A stretch of DNA of 64,000 nucleotides from Cercis canadensis (taxonomy: Eukaryota; Streptophyta; Magnoliopsida; Fabales; Fabaceae). The stretch is from NCBI GenBank assembly GCA_003255065.1, contig QAOA01000112.1:1722587-1786586 (forward strand), read 5' to 3'. Shown here one piece after another: positions 39,975-52,620 of the stretch (position 1 is the stretch's first letter; every line of letters starts with the position of its first letter). The position numbers and the translations under genes are program-made. The notes under the pieces are model-generated. The model searched no databases and was not told where the DNA came from. It saw nothing but the letters and a program-made list of their open reading frames with translations.

Positions 39975-41140
39975 AAAATGCCTTTTAAGAAAGGAGAAAC
40001 CAACGGATGTTGGTTCAAGTAACATACAAAGAATTCTGTTCTTCCTCTTGTTGTCTCCAATTTAAAATTGGACTGTGAAAAGAAATTTTAATAAATCTGA
40101 TGGCAGTGACCCGTGCAAATAAATCTACTTGAACCAAATGTGTAGGTATGAAATAGTGCAAAGAAAATTAGTATATAACTACTAGAATCTTTAAGAAATT
40201 AGCACACCAAACTTTATAACATTTTTTTTTCATTGATACCAATTCTGACAAGAATTATACCAAGCATAAAGAAATATACTTCCTAGTCCGTTAAATATCA
40301 AAGAAAATAGTCATAATGAAAAGGAAGAATAATTTGAGATCCATGAAAAGAATATCTTCTCTTCTGTTTTCTTTCCTTTGTGGACAGAGGAGGATAACCA
40401 AAATACTTCCGTAGAATCATTCTTGTCCATTTTGTGGCCTGCTTTCTGCAACAAAAGAGATACATAAAATTGACATTCTTCATCCATGATACAATGGATC
40501 TGATTCCTTTGAAACTTTGCAAAACTGCGATTCAGATTGAGATCAATGATGTGATAGTTACCATAACATAGTGCCAAAGACCAAAGTTATATGCCCACCT
40601 TTATCAACAACTTTTGCTTCCATTGATATGATATTTGAGTTTTGCATGCATGAAAGAGAGAGATATATATATGGCTTCTCATGATTGTGTATCCCAATAA
40701 GTCATCATAGGTTGGTAGAGTATCATATTTATATAGGAAGTTAAGCGAACGCATGCACTAACCACTTAGCCTAAAAATGTATGAATCATAACCTCTCGAC
40801 ACGTCAAAACAATATAAATTTGTTATGATGAAAACAGTGATTCCCATGTTCCCTTGCATCATTCCTTTTGACAAATTCTAGTTACACATATTTATGATTA
40901 TTTAATAGTTACCAGTTAAAATGAGTTATTAGATTAAAATTCTGGCTATGGCGCCTATTACATAAAATGAGCATCAACACGTATGTATTCTTAGAGCAAT
41001 AACGGTCATCTGTTTGTGGCTTCATGATTTGGAACAATACACAATTATATATAAATTGCATTGTTAACAAAATTTAAGCTTAAGTAGTTTTACTGGAATT
41101 ATTAATTTTTTTTTATGAAATTTAAATTCTATACCAAATA
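39975..41140. other. Intergenic, no supported gene
   Basis: A minus-strand stretch at 40298-40577 is open in two frames (88 and 74 codons) and contains TTTTGTTGCAG before a less AT-rich block, like an acceptor and exon. I recognise no family, so I leave it as unassigned. Confidence 0.4.
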
Positions 41141-41350
41141 GTTTGTGACCAAATGATATTGATATCATCATCTAGACTTATGAATTTTGTGTTCAATTCA
41201 AAGTCGTAACCAAAGTAAAAAAAATTCAAATTCTATGCAATTTGNGTTTGTGACCGAATGATATTGATATCATCATCAAGACTTATAAATTTTGTGTTCA
41301 ATTCAAAGTCGTAACCAAAGTAAAAAATAATTCAAATTCTATGCAATTTG
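41141..41350. repeat. 104-bp near-identical copies around N at 41245
   Basis: 41141-41244 and 41246-41350, starting GTTTGTGACC, differ at a few bases. The sequence itself is a diverged member of the SINE-like family at 33599. Confidence 0.85.
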
Positions 41351-44300
41351 TATACAGTTCCTCCGTTAGGGCGCAAATGGTGCTGCATAAGCTGTTCCAC
41401 TGATGCCCAGCTTGTGCAATGGCAACATAGACAAAACCTAAAGTTTCCGTTCTTCTTAAAATCAAGTTTTACTGAGTACTAAACTTAGATATTATAAGTG
41501 CCTAAATATAAAAGTAGTGTGAAATAAAATGTTGTGTAAATAACAAAACTCACTTCTTTTTGTGTAACAGTGCTTCCCACTTTCGCGTCCCTCATTCATT
41601 TTTCCACCAAGAAATTCTGTGATATAATTCCTTATGCATTGTATTTGAACTGGAAAGAAAGCAAGTAAATATATCAGTGGCCGATTCAATGATTTGGACG
41701 GCCACTAAAAATGTCTTTATCCCTGTTGACTCTTTTCTTATTAGGAAAAAATATATATATATATTTTTTATAGAAAAAAATGATTTTGCAGTAATAATAT
41801 CTCTGAGATCTTGTAAGTATATCATTTAAAGGTAACCCAATGAGTTTATTGTGTTGAGAAAAATGAATAAAATTGGAACAACTTATTTATTTGGTGGCTG
41901 AGACTTGTGGGAACACACTGTCTTTAAGAGTAGATTTTCGCTCTTTGAAAACTATGTCTCGATATAGCAGGTTGAAAGCATCCTATTAGGATTCAACAGC
42001 CTAACCCCACAAAGCAGACACACTCACAATGGAAGATTTGCGGAAATAACTTATTTGACTTGCTCATACTCGAGGATAGAAACCAATGAGAGAACTGAGA
42101 GCTAGAGAATGTGAATTGTTTCTCTGAAAATGTGTGCCTAGAGGGGGCTGGATTTATCGTTGGGGATTGAAGCTTCTAGACTCAATTAGTGGTAGAGGAG
42201 CAAGAGAAGAAGAAAAAGAAGAAAAATCCTACAAACAGAAAAGAGAGAGAAGAAGAAATTTCCTTAAAAAAGAAAAAGAGAGAAGAAGAAAAATCCTACA
42301 AGAGGAAAAGAGAGAATGACAATGGTTAAGTGGCTCTCAAAGTGTTTGTTGAGGTATAGAAATGATTAAGGGAGAATGAAAAAGCCACAAATAATAATCA
42401 TCAAGACACTGTTAATCATGAAAAGTCTATCTAATATAAACTAGATTATCATCAAGACACTTGTTTATAAAGTATTTATAACCAAAAATTTATAAATCAT
42501 GTCAATATTGTGTAAAGCTTTGGACTCCACCGACAGTTGAGAGAGAAAAAATCCAAATGGTAAAATTGTATAATTTTTTTGTAAAAGAGTCGCTCGAGTT
42601 CTAAACTGAAGTATACTAATTAAGAATCTCTAGTTCTATTCCATTTTAGGTGGAAGCATGGCAGCTTAGAAATTTCGAAACTGATTAGATATGTTTTGGT
42701 AGAGTTAGCTAGGGTAAACTAGGGTTTCCTAGAAGTAGTTGTGTTGTTATTTTCTTGTACAAAATTTGTGTGTCTATCCTTGTAATCCCTGTAACCATGT
42801 ATAAATCATTCAAATGGACTAACATAACTGTATAAATAGTTCATAAAACCCTGTAATTCTCACATGAGGACTCTCATTGTCTCCATGTGCCTGTGACTAT
42901 CTGCTTGTCTGTCATCGTTACCTTGCTGGTAGATAATGTAAGATTGGCGGGCTACTGTAGGTGTTATTGTTCAGTGTACGTTCATTCCATGTGTATATCT
43001 TTTCAATGTTAGAGTGGTAAAAAGCATCACTTCCAGCAGTAATGACTTGATGGATCTCTGTCCTGCATCTTAACAAATAATACGCTAATCACTTTTGCAC
43101 TAATTAGACTCGCATTAATTAGTACATAGATGACACAATTGGCATAATCTGAGCCTAACAACAACAATTTTTAGAAGTTCAGTCAAATTCAGATTGCATC
43201 AACTGCGTAAAATGAGAAGTAACGTGAGCTTAAATAGCGCAAAAGTAGCATTACTTTTTGAACAAGCATTTTAAATGTTTCTTTTTTGTTTCTATTTTCT
43301 TTTAATATTCAAAGCAGCCGGGCCTAGAGGCTAACTGTCATGTGCATGATTCACCAATTAAAATCTTCTGCTTCTTGGTCATATCTTGCTTGGCCTAATA
43401 TGGAATTGGTATACCGTATACCTGCTTATACATTTATGGTAAATTTGAAGGACGAGGATTAAAGTAAGCATGGCAAAGACAAAAACAAGAGTTCTGCTGT
43501 CTTCTCGGCCCAAGGACATCATGTACATACACAATCAATTAAGAAATGGCCCTTCTGCGTGTCAAATCTGTTTCACATATGAAGGAACACGAGAGATACT
43601 TTGAACTGCATATCTATCCACTTCGACTCAATGTTGTGGCAAGGAATTGGCCACATATATCATAAACCTTACAATTTCTTGAAGGATTATCCATTACATT
43701 GTTTCCTAGAAAAATAAATTTTATATTTGAATCAACAGTAGATTTATGAATTATTGTGCTAAGAAAATTAACAAATTCATTTGAGAATCTGTTTTCTAGA
43801 ATATAATATAGATTTAGAATAGGGCTGGCCATTTTTAACACGAGTAGTAAAACATTCAAATCGAAATTGATATAATTGTGCTTGGATTTGGGTTGAGCCA
43901 TTTGACATTATTTATTAACCCGTTTGAGTTTGGGTTCAATCCATTAACACAAAAATGACCCACTATTTATTTGTTTAAATAATTAGATTAATGTGTTATT
44001 TTTTATATAATAAATTGACATAATAATTTAACCTATTTATATTCATATTTAAATGGTAGTTAATAATTAAGTTATATATATCTATTCTTTATTTTATTAT
44101 CATTTATTAAGATATTTGATTCAGAAAATGATTTTTTTTAGGGAACAAGAAACGATTTTCAAAAGCATTAGAACTATATATGTTAATTACAATTGTGTTA
44201 TATAAATAAATGAATCGCAAGATTTGTAAATAGATTAAATTAGGAATGAAAAATATGAAAATAAGGACCTTTGTGAAAAATGTCGGCAGATTCGTAGGTG

Positions 44301-45502
44301 GGGACAAATTATAGTAATTTGTTCCAATATTCCAAGACATAAACAAAGACAAGGATAATATTTCAGAAAAAAAAATTTAAAAAGGCTTTCTAAAACAAAG
44401 CTAACGGACCGGGATGCACAAAACAAACAAAAATATAAATATAATGAGTAAATATAATATCAATATAATAATTAAGTTTAACAGTTCATAAACGGGTTTT
44501 CTTTTCTTAGATTAAGGAAGCTAAATTTATAGCTAGAAATTGAAGGAATTGAGAATTAAACCTAGAAACTTAACCTTAACACAAACATGATTATCTTTCT
44601 AATATGTGATATTCTTCAATTTTTATATTTTATTAAGTCTTATAAACTATTTTTTAACTGAAACATTGAAATTCATAAATTCAATGCATCCTTTGTCGAA
44701 ATTATAATTTATAAAACTAGACTTTGATATATATTTTTGTCAAATTAATAATATATAAATTGAATATAATAATATTTTATGTTATTTATAAACACACACA
44801 AAATAATTGGGTCAAGAATTTTTTAAAAAGGTTGAGGTCCCACCTCAGGGTCCTATATTCCCAGCTAAAAAATATAATTCTATTTATTGAAAATAATCTC
44901 AAATATATATTTATAAAATAGCAAAAAGGTTGGAAATAATGTCAAATATATATTAATAAATAAATAAATAATATAAATAGAATATCAAAATCTTCTTTTT
45001 AATTTTATACCTAAAATAATTGAAGAGACAATAAAAGAATAGAAAAATATGGAAAAGAAAGCAGACCGTCAAATTAAGAAGAGGCTAGGGGAGCATACAT
45101 CAAGAGGAATTCCGTCTCACGTCTTTGAGGCAGTGGTAGTTGGTTTAAGTAAAAATTTAAGAAACAGAAATGATTGTCGTATGCTAATTTATTTTACATT
45201 TTGTTACACTATCCAGTATAGTAATATCTTAGCCATATAATGGAGTAATCTTCCTTTATTCTAAATTTTTATTTACCAAAAAAAAAAAACTTAGCCATGT
45301 AAAAGTGTAAATGTATATACTTAAATTCAAATTGTATCACCTATATTAATCTGACAAAGTTTGCAGTTATTTGTTGTGAAGATAAAATTACTAATTGAAA
45401 AATAAAAAGCATCTATATTTCTTGTTGTGCTATAAGGTAGCTAGTATTTGAGTCAGCTTGCATGCAGTCAAAAGTGTGGCATTCACAGTACGGGCTTGGA
45501 AA
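41351..45502. other. Intergenic, no supported gene
   Basis: Includes a low-complexity GAA-rich stretch (42200-42315), a segment at about 42686-43030 with a TATA-like TGTATAAATAG that could be a degraded solo LTR, and a GGGTTCAATCCATTAAC-type repeat remnant near 43800-43990. None is firm. Confidence 0.4.
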
Positions 45503-45511
45503 CTCTTTGTT

Positions 45512-46693
45512 GGCAATTTGACCAAAATAATACAAGTGGACAAATTATTTACCTAAATGGTGTACATTTGAAAGTATTTACTTAAAAGGGGCAGTTTTGA
45601 TTTTTTTAATAATATTCGAATTTGAGTTAATCACGTTTTATTATGACCAAAACCGTAAATCAACTGAACACGGTTTAGAGAGTTTTTCACCAAAGCGTGA
45701 TCACTGTTCACTCAGAATTCTTTCCAATTCAAGTCACGGTTTTGGAGGTTTGAGGTCACGGTCTTCCTCTCTTAAGGTCACGGTTTTTCTCCATTTTTTG
45801 GTCACGGTTTGGCATGTATTTTAGTCAATAATTTTTTTTTTGGGTCACGGTTTGGCATGATTATTTCTTCCAAAGGTCACGGTTTTTTCCCCACCCCCTC
45901 CCCCTACCTCTAAACCGTGATCTCGCTCCCCCCTTCCTTCCTTCCTTTCCTCCAAAGGTCACGGTTCTTCATTCAATTTCGGATGGCCAATTTCGGATCC
46001 CCATATTTTGTTAATTTCAAATGCTTTAATGATTAATTAATGTTAAGCTCTAACTACTGGCCCAAAGAAATTTTTAAGCTCTAATTATTTGTTCTGACCC
46101 TCTTTTTCACATCTTTGGGATCATGATTCATGAGCCATGAAGTGGGCACAGTAAAGGCCCACCCAATACCCAATGATTCTTTTATCGTTTTTGTTAATTA
46201 ATTAATATTTAAATATATCAACAAGATTAAGGAAGTGAGAATGAGCACTAAGGCAAAGAGGAAAAATAGGGGGGAGGGAGATCACGGTTTAGAGGTAGGG
46301 GGAGGGGGTGGGGAAAAAACCGTGACCTTTGGAAGAAATATTCATGTCAAACCGTGACCCAAAAAAAAAAAATTATTGACTGAAAATACATGCCAAACCG
46401 TGACCAAAAAATGGAGAAAAACCGTGACCTTAAGAGAGGAAGACCGTGACCTCAAACCTCCAAAACCGTGACTTGAATTGGAAAGAATTCTGAGTGAACA
46501 GTGATCACGCTTTGGTGAAAAACTCTCTAAACCGTGTTCAGTTGATTCACGGTTTTGGTCATGATAAAACGTGATTAACTCAAATTCGAATATTATTAAA
46601 AAAATCAAAACTGCCCCTTTTAAGTAAATACTTTCAAATGTACACCATTTAGGTAAATAATTTGTCCACTTGTATTATTTTGGTCAAATTGCC
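45512..46693. mobile_element. Mutator-like TIR element with 420-bp arms and GTCACGG arrays
   Basis: Inverted arms of about 420 bp (45512-45933 and about 46266-46693) begin GGCAATTTGACCAAAATA. Flanking 9-mers CTCTTTGTT (45503-45511) and TTCTTTGTT (46694-46702) match at 8 of 9, the target duplication length of Mutator-like elements. GTCACGG words stand at 45733, 45755, 45777, 45801, 45844 and 45876 in the left arm and at 45957 just inside the spacer; the right arm mirrors them. No transposase. The same 75-88 codon open frame appears in both arms because they are inverted copies; it is not a gene. The spacer (about 330 bp) has no recognisable content. Confidence 0.85.
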
Positions 46694-46903
46694 TTCTTTG
46701 TTCGCCTAGCCCCAAGAATTGGAAATAGGCGTTCTAACTTAGGTATATTGTTTGTGTATATATATTTATATTTGTATGTAATTAATGAGGTTAGTTCAGC
46801 TAGTAAAGATTAGAACTCTTTATTTGTAAGATTTAAATTTAAATCTCACTATTAGTAGTTCTCTTTTGATAGACAATCTATAAGCTCTCACTGAAGTTTA
46901 TGG

Positions 46904-46997
46904 CATGCCTTAATTTTAGAATGAAATAGTCTCCCCCTCATCTTAAACTTNATGCCTTAATTTTGGAATGGGATAGTCTCTCCCTCATCTTAAACTT
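46904..46997. repeat. 46-bp near-identical copies around N at 46951
   Basis: ATGCCTTAATTTT..GAATG repeats on both sides of the single N with a few differences. Artefact pattern. Confidence 0.85.
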
Positions 46998-47178
46998 TGT
47001 TCTATATGAAATTAATATTTATATTTGCATATGTTTCCTTGAATTAAAGTTGAATTATTGATTTCTTAATAATAAATTAAAATTAGGGTTTTCTATTATG
47101 TGCAAATTGATATCCTTATGGCTAAAATTTGATTTTAATATTAGATTAATTGAACCCAAACAATGAAAAAATTGTACG

Positions 47179-47203
47179 CATACATACATACATACATACA
47201 TAC
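47179..47203. repeat. (CATA)6 microsatellite
   Basis: Six CATA units in a row. Confidence 0.9.
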
Positions 47204-48947
47204 TAAAGTTTAAAAAAATTTCAAAATCAATAATGTCAATAAAATATCTCAATTACTTTGGTAATAGTGTATAAAGTTTTACATTGACCTTGAATCAATT
47301 TAAACTTTTTTAGTCTCATTAAAGAAAAAAAAAAAACTTTTTAGTGTACACTATAAACAACAATACTTGAAATCGCTTATCCATCTCGTGCAAAATAAAT
47401 AGTATAGTTAGATGCAATGAACAAATAAACTCCAAGAAAAAAGTCAAATATTCTTACCACAAATCATCATAAAATAGGAGAACAAGCGTTACGAGCCCCG
47501 CAAAAAGGTATATTCCAACTTCCCAAAGGCTATAAAGATTGACGTCGCTTGAAATCGTTGTCTCAATGGATAACTGAGATCCCCTTTGAAAAACATCATC
47601 AGGCCAAAAACAAACAAACGTTTTTTCTTCTCTTGAAGTGCATGTTTTTCGTCGCTGTACAAAGATGATAATGTTAGTATTATAATTTTAAGGCTAACTC
47701 TCATAATTTTATTGCAGAAAGCTAATTTGAAGCATATTCATAAGATTTCCTAGGTGTTGATGAACAGCTCTCCGCAAAGAGGGGAGATAACAGTCAGGGG
47801 AGGCCGAGGCCGAACCACGACCATGATAGGGAGAGCAAGCATTAAGAGGGAGAGAAAATGCGTGACTTAAAGTGATTGAGAGTTCTTGTTATAGGTGAGA
47901 GTACCTTACATATATAACCTCGCAGTAGCAGGGGCATTAACTATAGCTGGAAGCCATGTATCATCACCAGTAAGCATGAAGAATAATAGCTTAAAGGAAA
48001 GAGATTGCCCGAAAGACATGTTGCACGTAAAAGATGTGACTAGCTAGCAAGCTAGGAATGTAGAAAGCAAGCAAGAACAGCTAGTTAGGAATGTAGAAAA
48101 CATAATTATAGATTTTGCTATAGCATAATGAGAAATCTGTAGCATGATTGTAGCAGTTGCACGGTAAATATAAAAGTGTTACTTTAAGTTTCCAAGCTGG
48201 GCACCTCAATAATGCTATGCAACTTTAAACCATTTGGTCCAAATCAGTGCACAGGAAAGTAGCATAACATATATCTAATATCGAAGAAAGGAAGAAAGGA
48301 AGAAGCACGCATAGAACATATAGAACAAAAGATTAAACACCAAACAAAGGATTAAAGATAGTGTAAATGAATCAATAATATAGAAAATCAACTATAATCA
48401 AGCACATAAGAAACAAATACGTCACACACATAAGATATGAAAAAATTACCAAACCCAGCTTACGCTCAAGCAAATTTTAAATGTATATTGCGTCTGTGTA
48501 TTTCTAAAGTCTTTAATCATGATAACATGCCTCTACAATCCAATTTAATCACCAGCCTGAATTATCCTTCACTTCTCTGCAAAAATCAATAATAACGAAT
48601 TAACTTAATAGTAACTCATAACAAACAAGCACATCACTTGTAAATCAAAATCTCAAACCTAATTTCATAAACAACCACATAATTATCCCTAATTTTGTAC
48701 AATTAATTTCAGATTTATATAAAAAGTTCGAAAATACAAAGAATGTCACAAAAAATTACCCAAGTTTAACCAAATATTCCTTAGTATGACTTATGGAAAA
48801 ATTCCAACCTAACTTCACCTAATTAAATCCCTAAAGAATCAAATTGAGATTGGTAGTAAAAACAAGTACTAAAAGTACCTGAAGCTAATGAAGAATATAG
48901 TTCTCTCTTAATTCTTTTTATTAAAGTACAATACTTTATACCAACAA
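47204..48947. other. Intergenic, no supported gene
   Basis: The part 47460-47900 is less AT-rich, with short minus-strand frames (47489-47704; a 30-codon frame ending near 47750). No family recognised. It may be an untranslated or non-coding transcript piece. Confidence 0.35.
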
Positions 48948-49135
48948 GGTGTTGGCTCAGTAGAAGCAGGCTGAGCTCTAAGGCGTTCTAGGTCAAAGGT
49001 CATGAGTTTGAAACCTTAAAGTCATACTTGTTGAGAGGGATTTATCGGTTACTGCTATCGTCCTGAACAAGAATTAATCTCATATCCAAAGTATGTGAGG
49101 ATACGTTCGGTGTAAACCAAAAACTACAATACTTT
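48948..49135 (+). repeat. tRNA-derived SINE with A and B boxes
   Basis: TGGCTCAGTAG (48953-48963) fits the pol III A box and GAGTTTGAAACC (49004-49015) the B box. It is followed by GAATTAATCTCATATCC and an end GTGTAAACCAAAAAC resembling the element at 29495-29662. Confidence 0.6.
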
Positions 49136-50035
49136 ATATGTTTAAGTGAATTATAATTGATATTAACTTTTTAGTGTAGTTTAATGGTGAAAAAGTTTAA
49201 ATATTTGTAAAGAAAATTATGATTATAATAAAAAAAAAATCAAAAGTGATATTCACCTCACAATTTATATCTCTTGAAAGAGAATGGGATTCAAGAACAT
49301 GTGTTTTTTCCATGAAAGTTACACGAACATCTATAGGGATTTGAACCACAACCTTATATATCTTTAGTGTGTAAATAATTCCTATTAAAATATTGATAGA
49401 AACTTCCAATGTGTCATATATAATAATTAGTCATCTGCCAAATGGACGTCAAATCATAAAAACGATTAAGGGGGGGCACTAATTGACATAAACATATGTC
49501 TACTCAAGGTGACTCATATTTTTAGAATCACTTAAGTAATGGACAATAGCAGTGTCATATCTGGGAGATATGTTACATCATAGATTTGACCTAAATTATA
49601 TTTTTAATTTTTTTTATATAATTATAATTTTATATTATATTAATTTAATACAGTTAACATAATTTAAATTTTATTGAATTAATATTTAAATTATAATAAA
49701 AAATTTAAGTGAATTTAATAAAATTTAAATTATGTGAATTATACTAAATTAATACAATATATAATTAAAATTGTATATACAAAATTAAAATGTGACTTAT
49801 GTCACATCAACCCCGTTGGTTTCACATACGAGGGAACATAAGATTGATACCCTTTCTAAATATTGACTATATATATAATATATCTAGCTGGCCTATATTA
49901 TTTGCCAAAAGTATATAAAAATCGAAGGGTCTCAGGAAAATACCGCCAAATTGTTATGGAACCTTTAACACAATAATGTATATATAATTGATGAAAACTG
50001 ACAAAAATAGATTATGATTCTTAGTATGGGTGTAA
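49136..50035. other. AT-rich intergenic, no gene seen
   Basis: Extremely AT-rich at 49600-49800. Nothing supported. Confidence 0.55.
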
Positions 50036-51668
50036 TTGGTTCGGTTTGGTCCGTTTTACATCCAGAACAGACCAAATTATCTTAATTCTGTTTGGTTCAA
50101 TTTTTAGAATTTTTTAGAGCAAAAGCAAACCAAACCAAACTGATTCGGTTCGGTTTGGTCGGTTTTTGCCAAAAATCTGCATCAACCTTTTAAGTTAGCA
50201 ATAAGGCAAGTTAATGAGCCAGAGGTGTGAAATCCCAAAGATTTGAAGCATTCAGCTCGAAATTACTTTGCCATTCAGTTGATAAGAAAAAAGAACAAAA
50301 GTCGAAAAACAAAGTGAGCACTTTTTATTGGGTGAGAAAGGTAAGTAAAAGTTTGGAGCAAAAAATTGTCACACATTTAGCATTTTCCATACGCAGAAGC
50401 ACAAGGTTTCAGTGGTGATTCACTACTTGAGTTGACTACAAACGCAGATAACATCTAGTGGAACAAAAATTTCATACTCAGGTACTGGCCAAAAATAATC
50501 ACAAATTCACAAGTGAGCAGCAAAAAGCACACATACTCTCTTCCATAGATATTTCAATGGCAGCACCACTAGACTCCATAATAAAATCTTCTCCAAAAAT
50601 ATCTCTGTAAATAGCAACCAGAAGAAAACTACTAAAATCCAGCTTAACTGCAGAGTGATCCTTCATTCTTATTCAAACTCATGTTCTACTTTTTATTTTT
50701 TTCTATATATAAATGATCACTTGATCTCACTCCCTAACCAATTAGGATTCCCTTTGTCCCCAGAACCCAAATATTAGCACCGAAAAACACAATCAAGTGT
50801 TCAAAAAGAACAATTATCAATAAGAAGAAAAGGACAAACCAGATTAGAAGCATAAAAATCACATAAAAGAAAGTTAGAGATGCCCACGTAAGTATTCAAT
50901 TGCCTGACGAAGCTGGAGAAGTTGTGCTTAAAATACTTAGGCAAGATATCCCTGGCGAGTTCGGGCACATTCCAAACGATGAAGCTGTTGTTGTTATCAC
51001 TCCACGATACAACCGAGTTGGCAGACGGGTCGTCCACCATGTCATAGGTCTTGCTCAAGAATGGCGGCACATAATTCCCATTCGCCGCCGCCATCCCCAA
51101 ATTCGCCACCGAGATCGCTAAAATCACCGATTGAATGAATCCTATCAATGAATATAGCAGCAAATTATTATATAAATAAAGAGAGAGGGAGAGACAAGGG
51201 AGAGACAAGTTGAAGTTTATGTGCGAAAATGATATACAGAAAGAGAGGAGAGTATCAGAGAGAAGGAGTGAGGTTAAGGGTTGAGTATCAAGAGAGTCAC
51301 TGTAGGGTCAAGAAGGAGAGAATAGAGGAATAGAGGCAGGCGAGGGAAGGAGTTTTTTTTAGGGATTTTAGTGCGGAAGAATGGGATAGGGATCAAGGAG
51401 AGTTAGGGATTTCTGAAGAGAAGAGACCTAAAGACTCAGAGAAAGGAGGAGACTTAAGCCCTTTGGAAATTCATCAAAATGACATGGTATTGGAAGACTC
51501 GGTTCATTCGGTTTAAATTTGGTTTTTTTTTCATTGAAATTAAAAACCAAACCGTCTTTCTCGGGTTTTCAAAAAACCAAACCAAGAACCGGACCGACCC
51601 TCTTGGTCCGGTTCGATTTTTTTCCGATTTGGTTCAGTCGATTTGACTAATTTGGCTTACACCCCTAA
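50036..51668. mobile_element. Probable TIR element carrying a heat shock factor fragment
   Basis: Left end GGGTGTAATTGGTTCGG (50036 on) and right end (reverse complement GGGTGTAAGCC, ending about 51667) are imperfect inverted ends. Each is followed inward by about 140 bp rich in GGTTCGGTTTGG-like words. The interior, about 1.3 kb, is of different composition and holds the first exon and pyrimidine-rich leader of a heat shock factor on the minus strand. I could not find a clean target duplication, so superfamily and exact ends are uncertain. Confidence 0.5.
50888..51094 (-). pseudogene. Orphan first exon of a class A heat shock transcription factor
   Basis: From the ATG at 51094, 69 codons read [20 protein letters not shown]... 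and end [10 protein letters not shown] at a GT donor, the conserved intron site inside the HSF DNA-binding domain. The sequence is closest in style to class A1 HSFs, which bind heat shock elements in the nucleus. The rest of the domain (GFRKVD...) and all later parts are not found on the minus strand in the following kilobases. The family usually reads HNNFSSF before the recognition helix; here it is HNFSSF, one Asn short. This points to a degenerating fragment. The pyrimidine-rich leader (about 51130-51450, minus strand) appears to have come with it. An intact gene with a very long intron is the less likely alternative. Confidence 0.8.
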
Positions 51669-51971
51669 ATTTCCTAGCATCGTATATGCATATATGGAGA
51701 CTCAAATATCCTACCAAGTTAAAACTTATTTGTGAGTCTTTCACCTGCATAATCCTTTTCAATGAAATTTTTTTTTAGTTATGGTATTGATGTCTTCATG
51801 ACGAAGTGATCAAGGCCCTAACCATTTCCCATTCTTTCATATAAGATTAGCTTTCAAAACAACATAGTGGTACACTTATACTTCAAATCTTAAGAGATTT
51901 TCATGTAGAGAGAGACATGTAAGAGATAAAACTCAATCTAGAAATAAGTGATTTTTTATTCCCCAGATAGA

Positions 51972-52212
51972 AAGTAAAAGGTCATTTAGTCCTTGAAAGA
52001 TGCAACTAAAATTATTTCCATAAAAGATATTTTATATTACTTTCTTGAACGTTCAAAAGATGTATCAAAATTATCTTTTATTGTTATCACTTGGGTCCTT
52101 GAAAAGATTAATTTGATCAATTTTTAAGGGCTCTAATGATACAAAAAAAATCTTTTAGAGACCTAAATGATTTTATGCTCTATCTTTCACGGACTAAAAT
52201 AGTATTTTACTC
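51972..52212. mobile_element. Small Mutator-like MITE (241 bp)
   Basis: Inverted ends AAGTAAAAGGTCATTTAG and GAGTAAAATACTATTTTAG (reverse complement of right) continue into TCC.TGAAAGAT on both sides. Flanking 9-mers CCAGATAGA (51963-51971) and CTAGATAGA (52213-52221) match at 8 of 9. Confidence 0.75.
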
Positions 52213-52515
52213 CTAGATAGACTATATTTCCTTTTTTGGATACATACATTTTTCCCGTACACTTTACCACAGATTCTATGTCTCTACATTCATCATGTGA
52301 AGAGTTGATCTTAGGGGCAAATATAGAACAAATGTAATATTAAGGAATAAACCCAAGAATAATAAGATGTTATGTTTGAACTCCCCAGCTAACTACATGA
52401 TCACTTTAGCTCTTCTGTCCCTTTTTTCGCCGGGGATAGAATATTTATATTAAATTCTTTTATATATATCTACTATACGTACGGGAAGGGTAGACATTAA
52501 GTTGCAAACATGTCA

Positions 52516-52620
52516 AACACAGTTTCAAGGGGACACTCTATGGTTGAGCACTGGATACTTTATTATGGAGGTTCTATGTTCAAATTTCATTGGGAGCGAG
52601 TGGAATGAGATTTTGAGAGA
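52516..52620 (+). repeat. SINE-like remnant (plus-strand relative of 28858 and 39239)
   Basis: GGTTGAGCACTGGATACTTT and GGAGGTTCTATGTTCAAATT match the complements of the minus-strand copies elsewhere. Confidence 0.45.

Noticed and set aside
42134-42319. Lys/Glu/Arg-rich 61-codon open frame
   Set aside because: A low-complexity GAA-rich stretch; no codon or domain evidence for a gene.
42686-43030. Possible solo LTR
   Set aside because: A TATA-like word and LTR-like composition are present, but I could not find matching ends or a target duplication.
45597-46608. Two related open frames on opposite strands (75 and 88 codons)
   Set aside because: They are mirror copies inside the inverted arms of the Mutator-like element and are built from the GTCACGG repeats.
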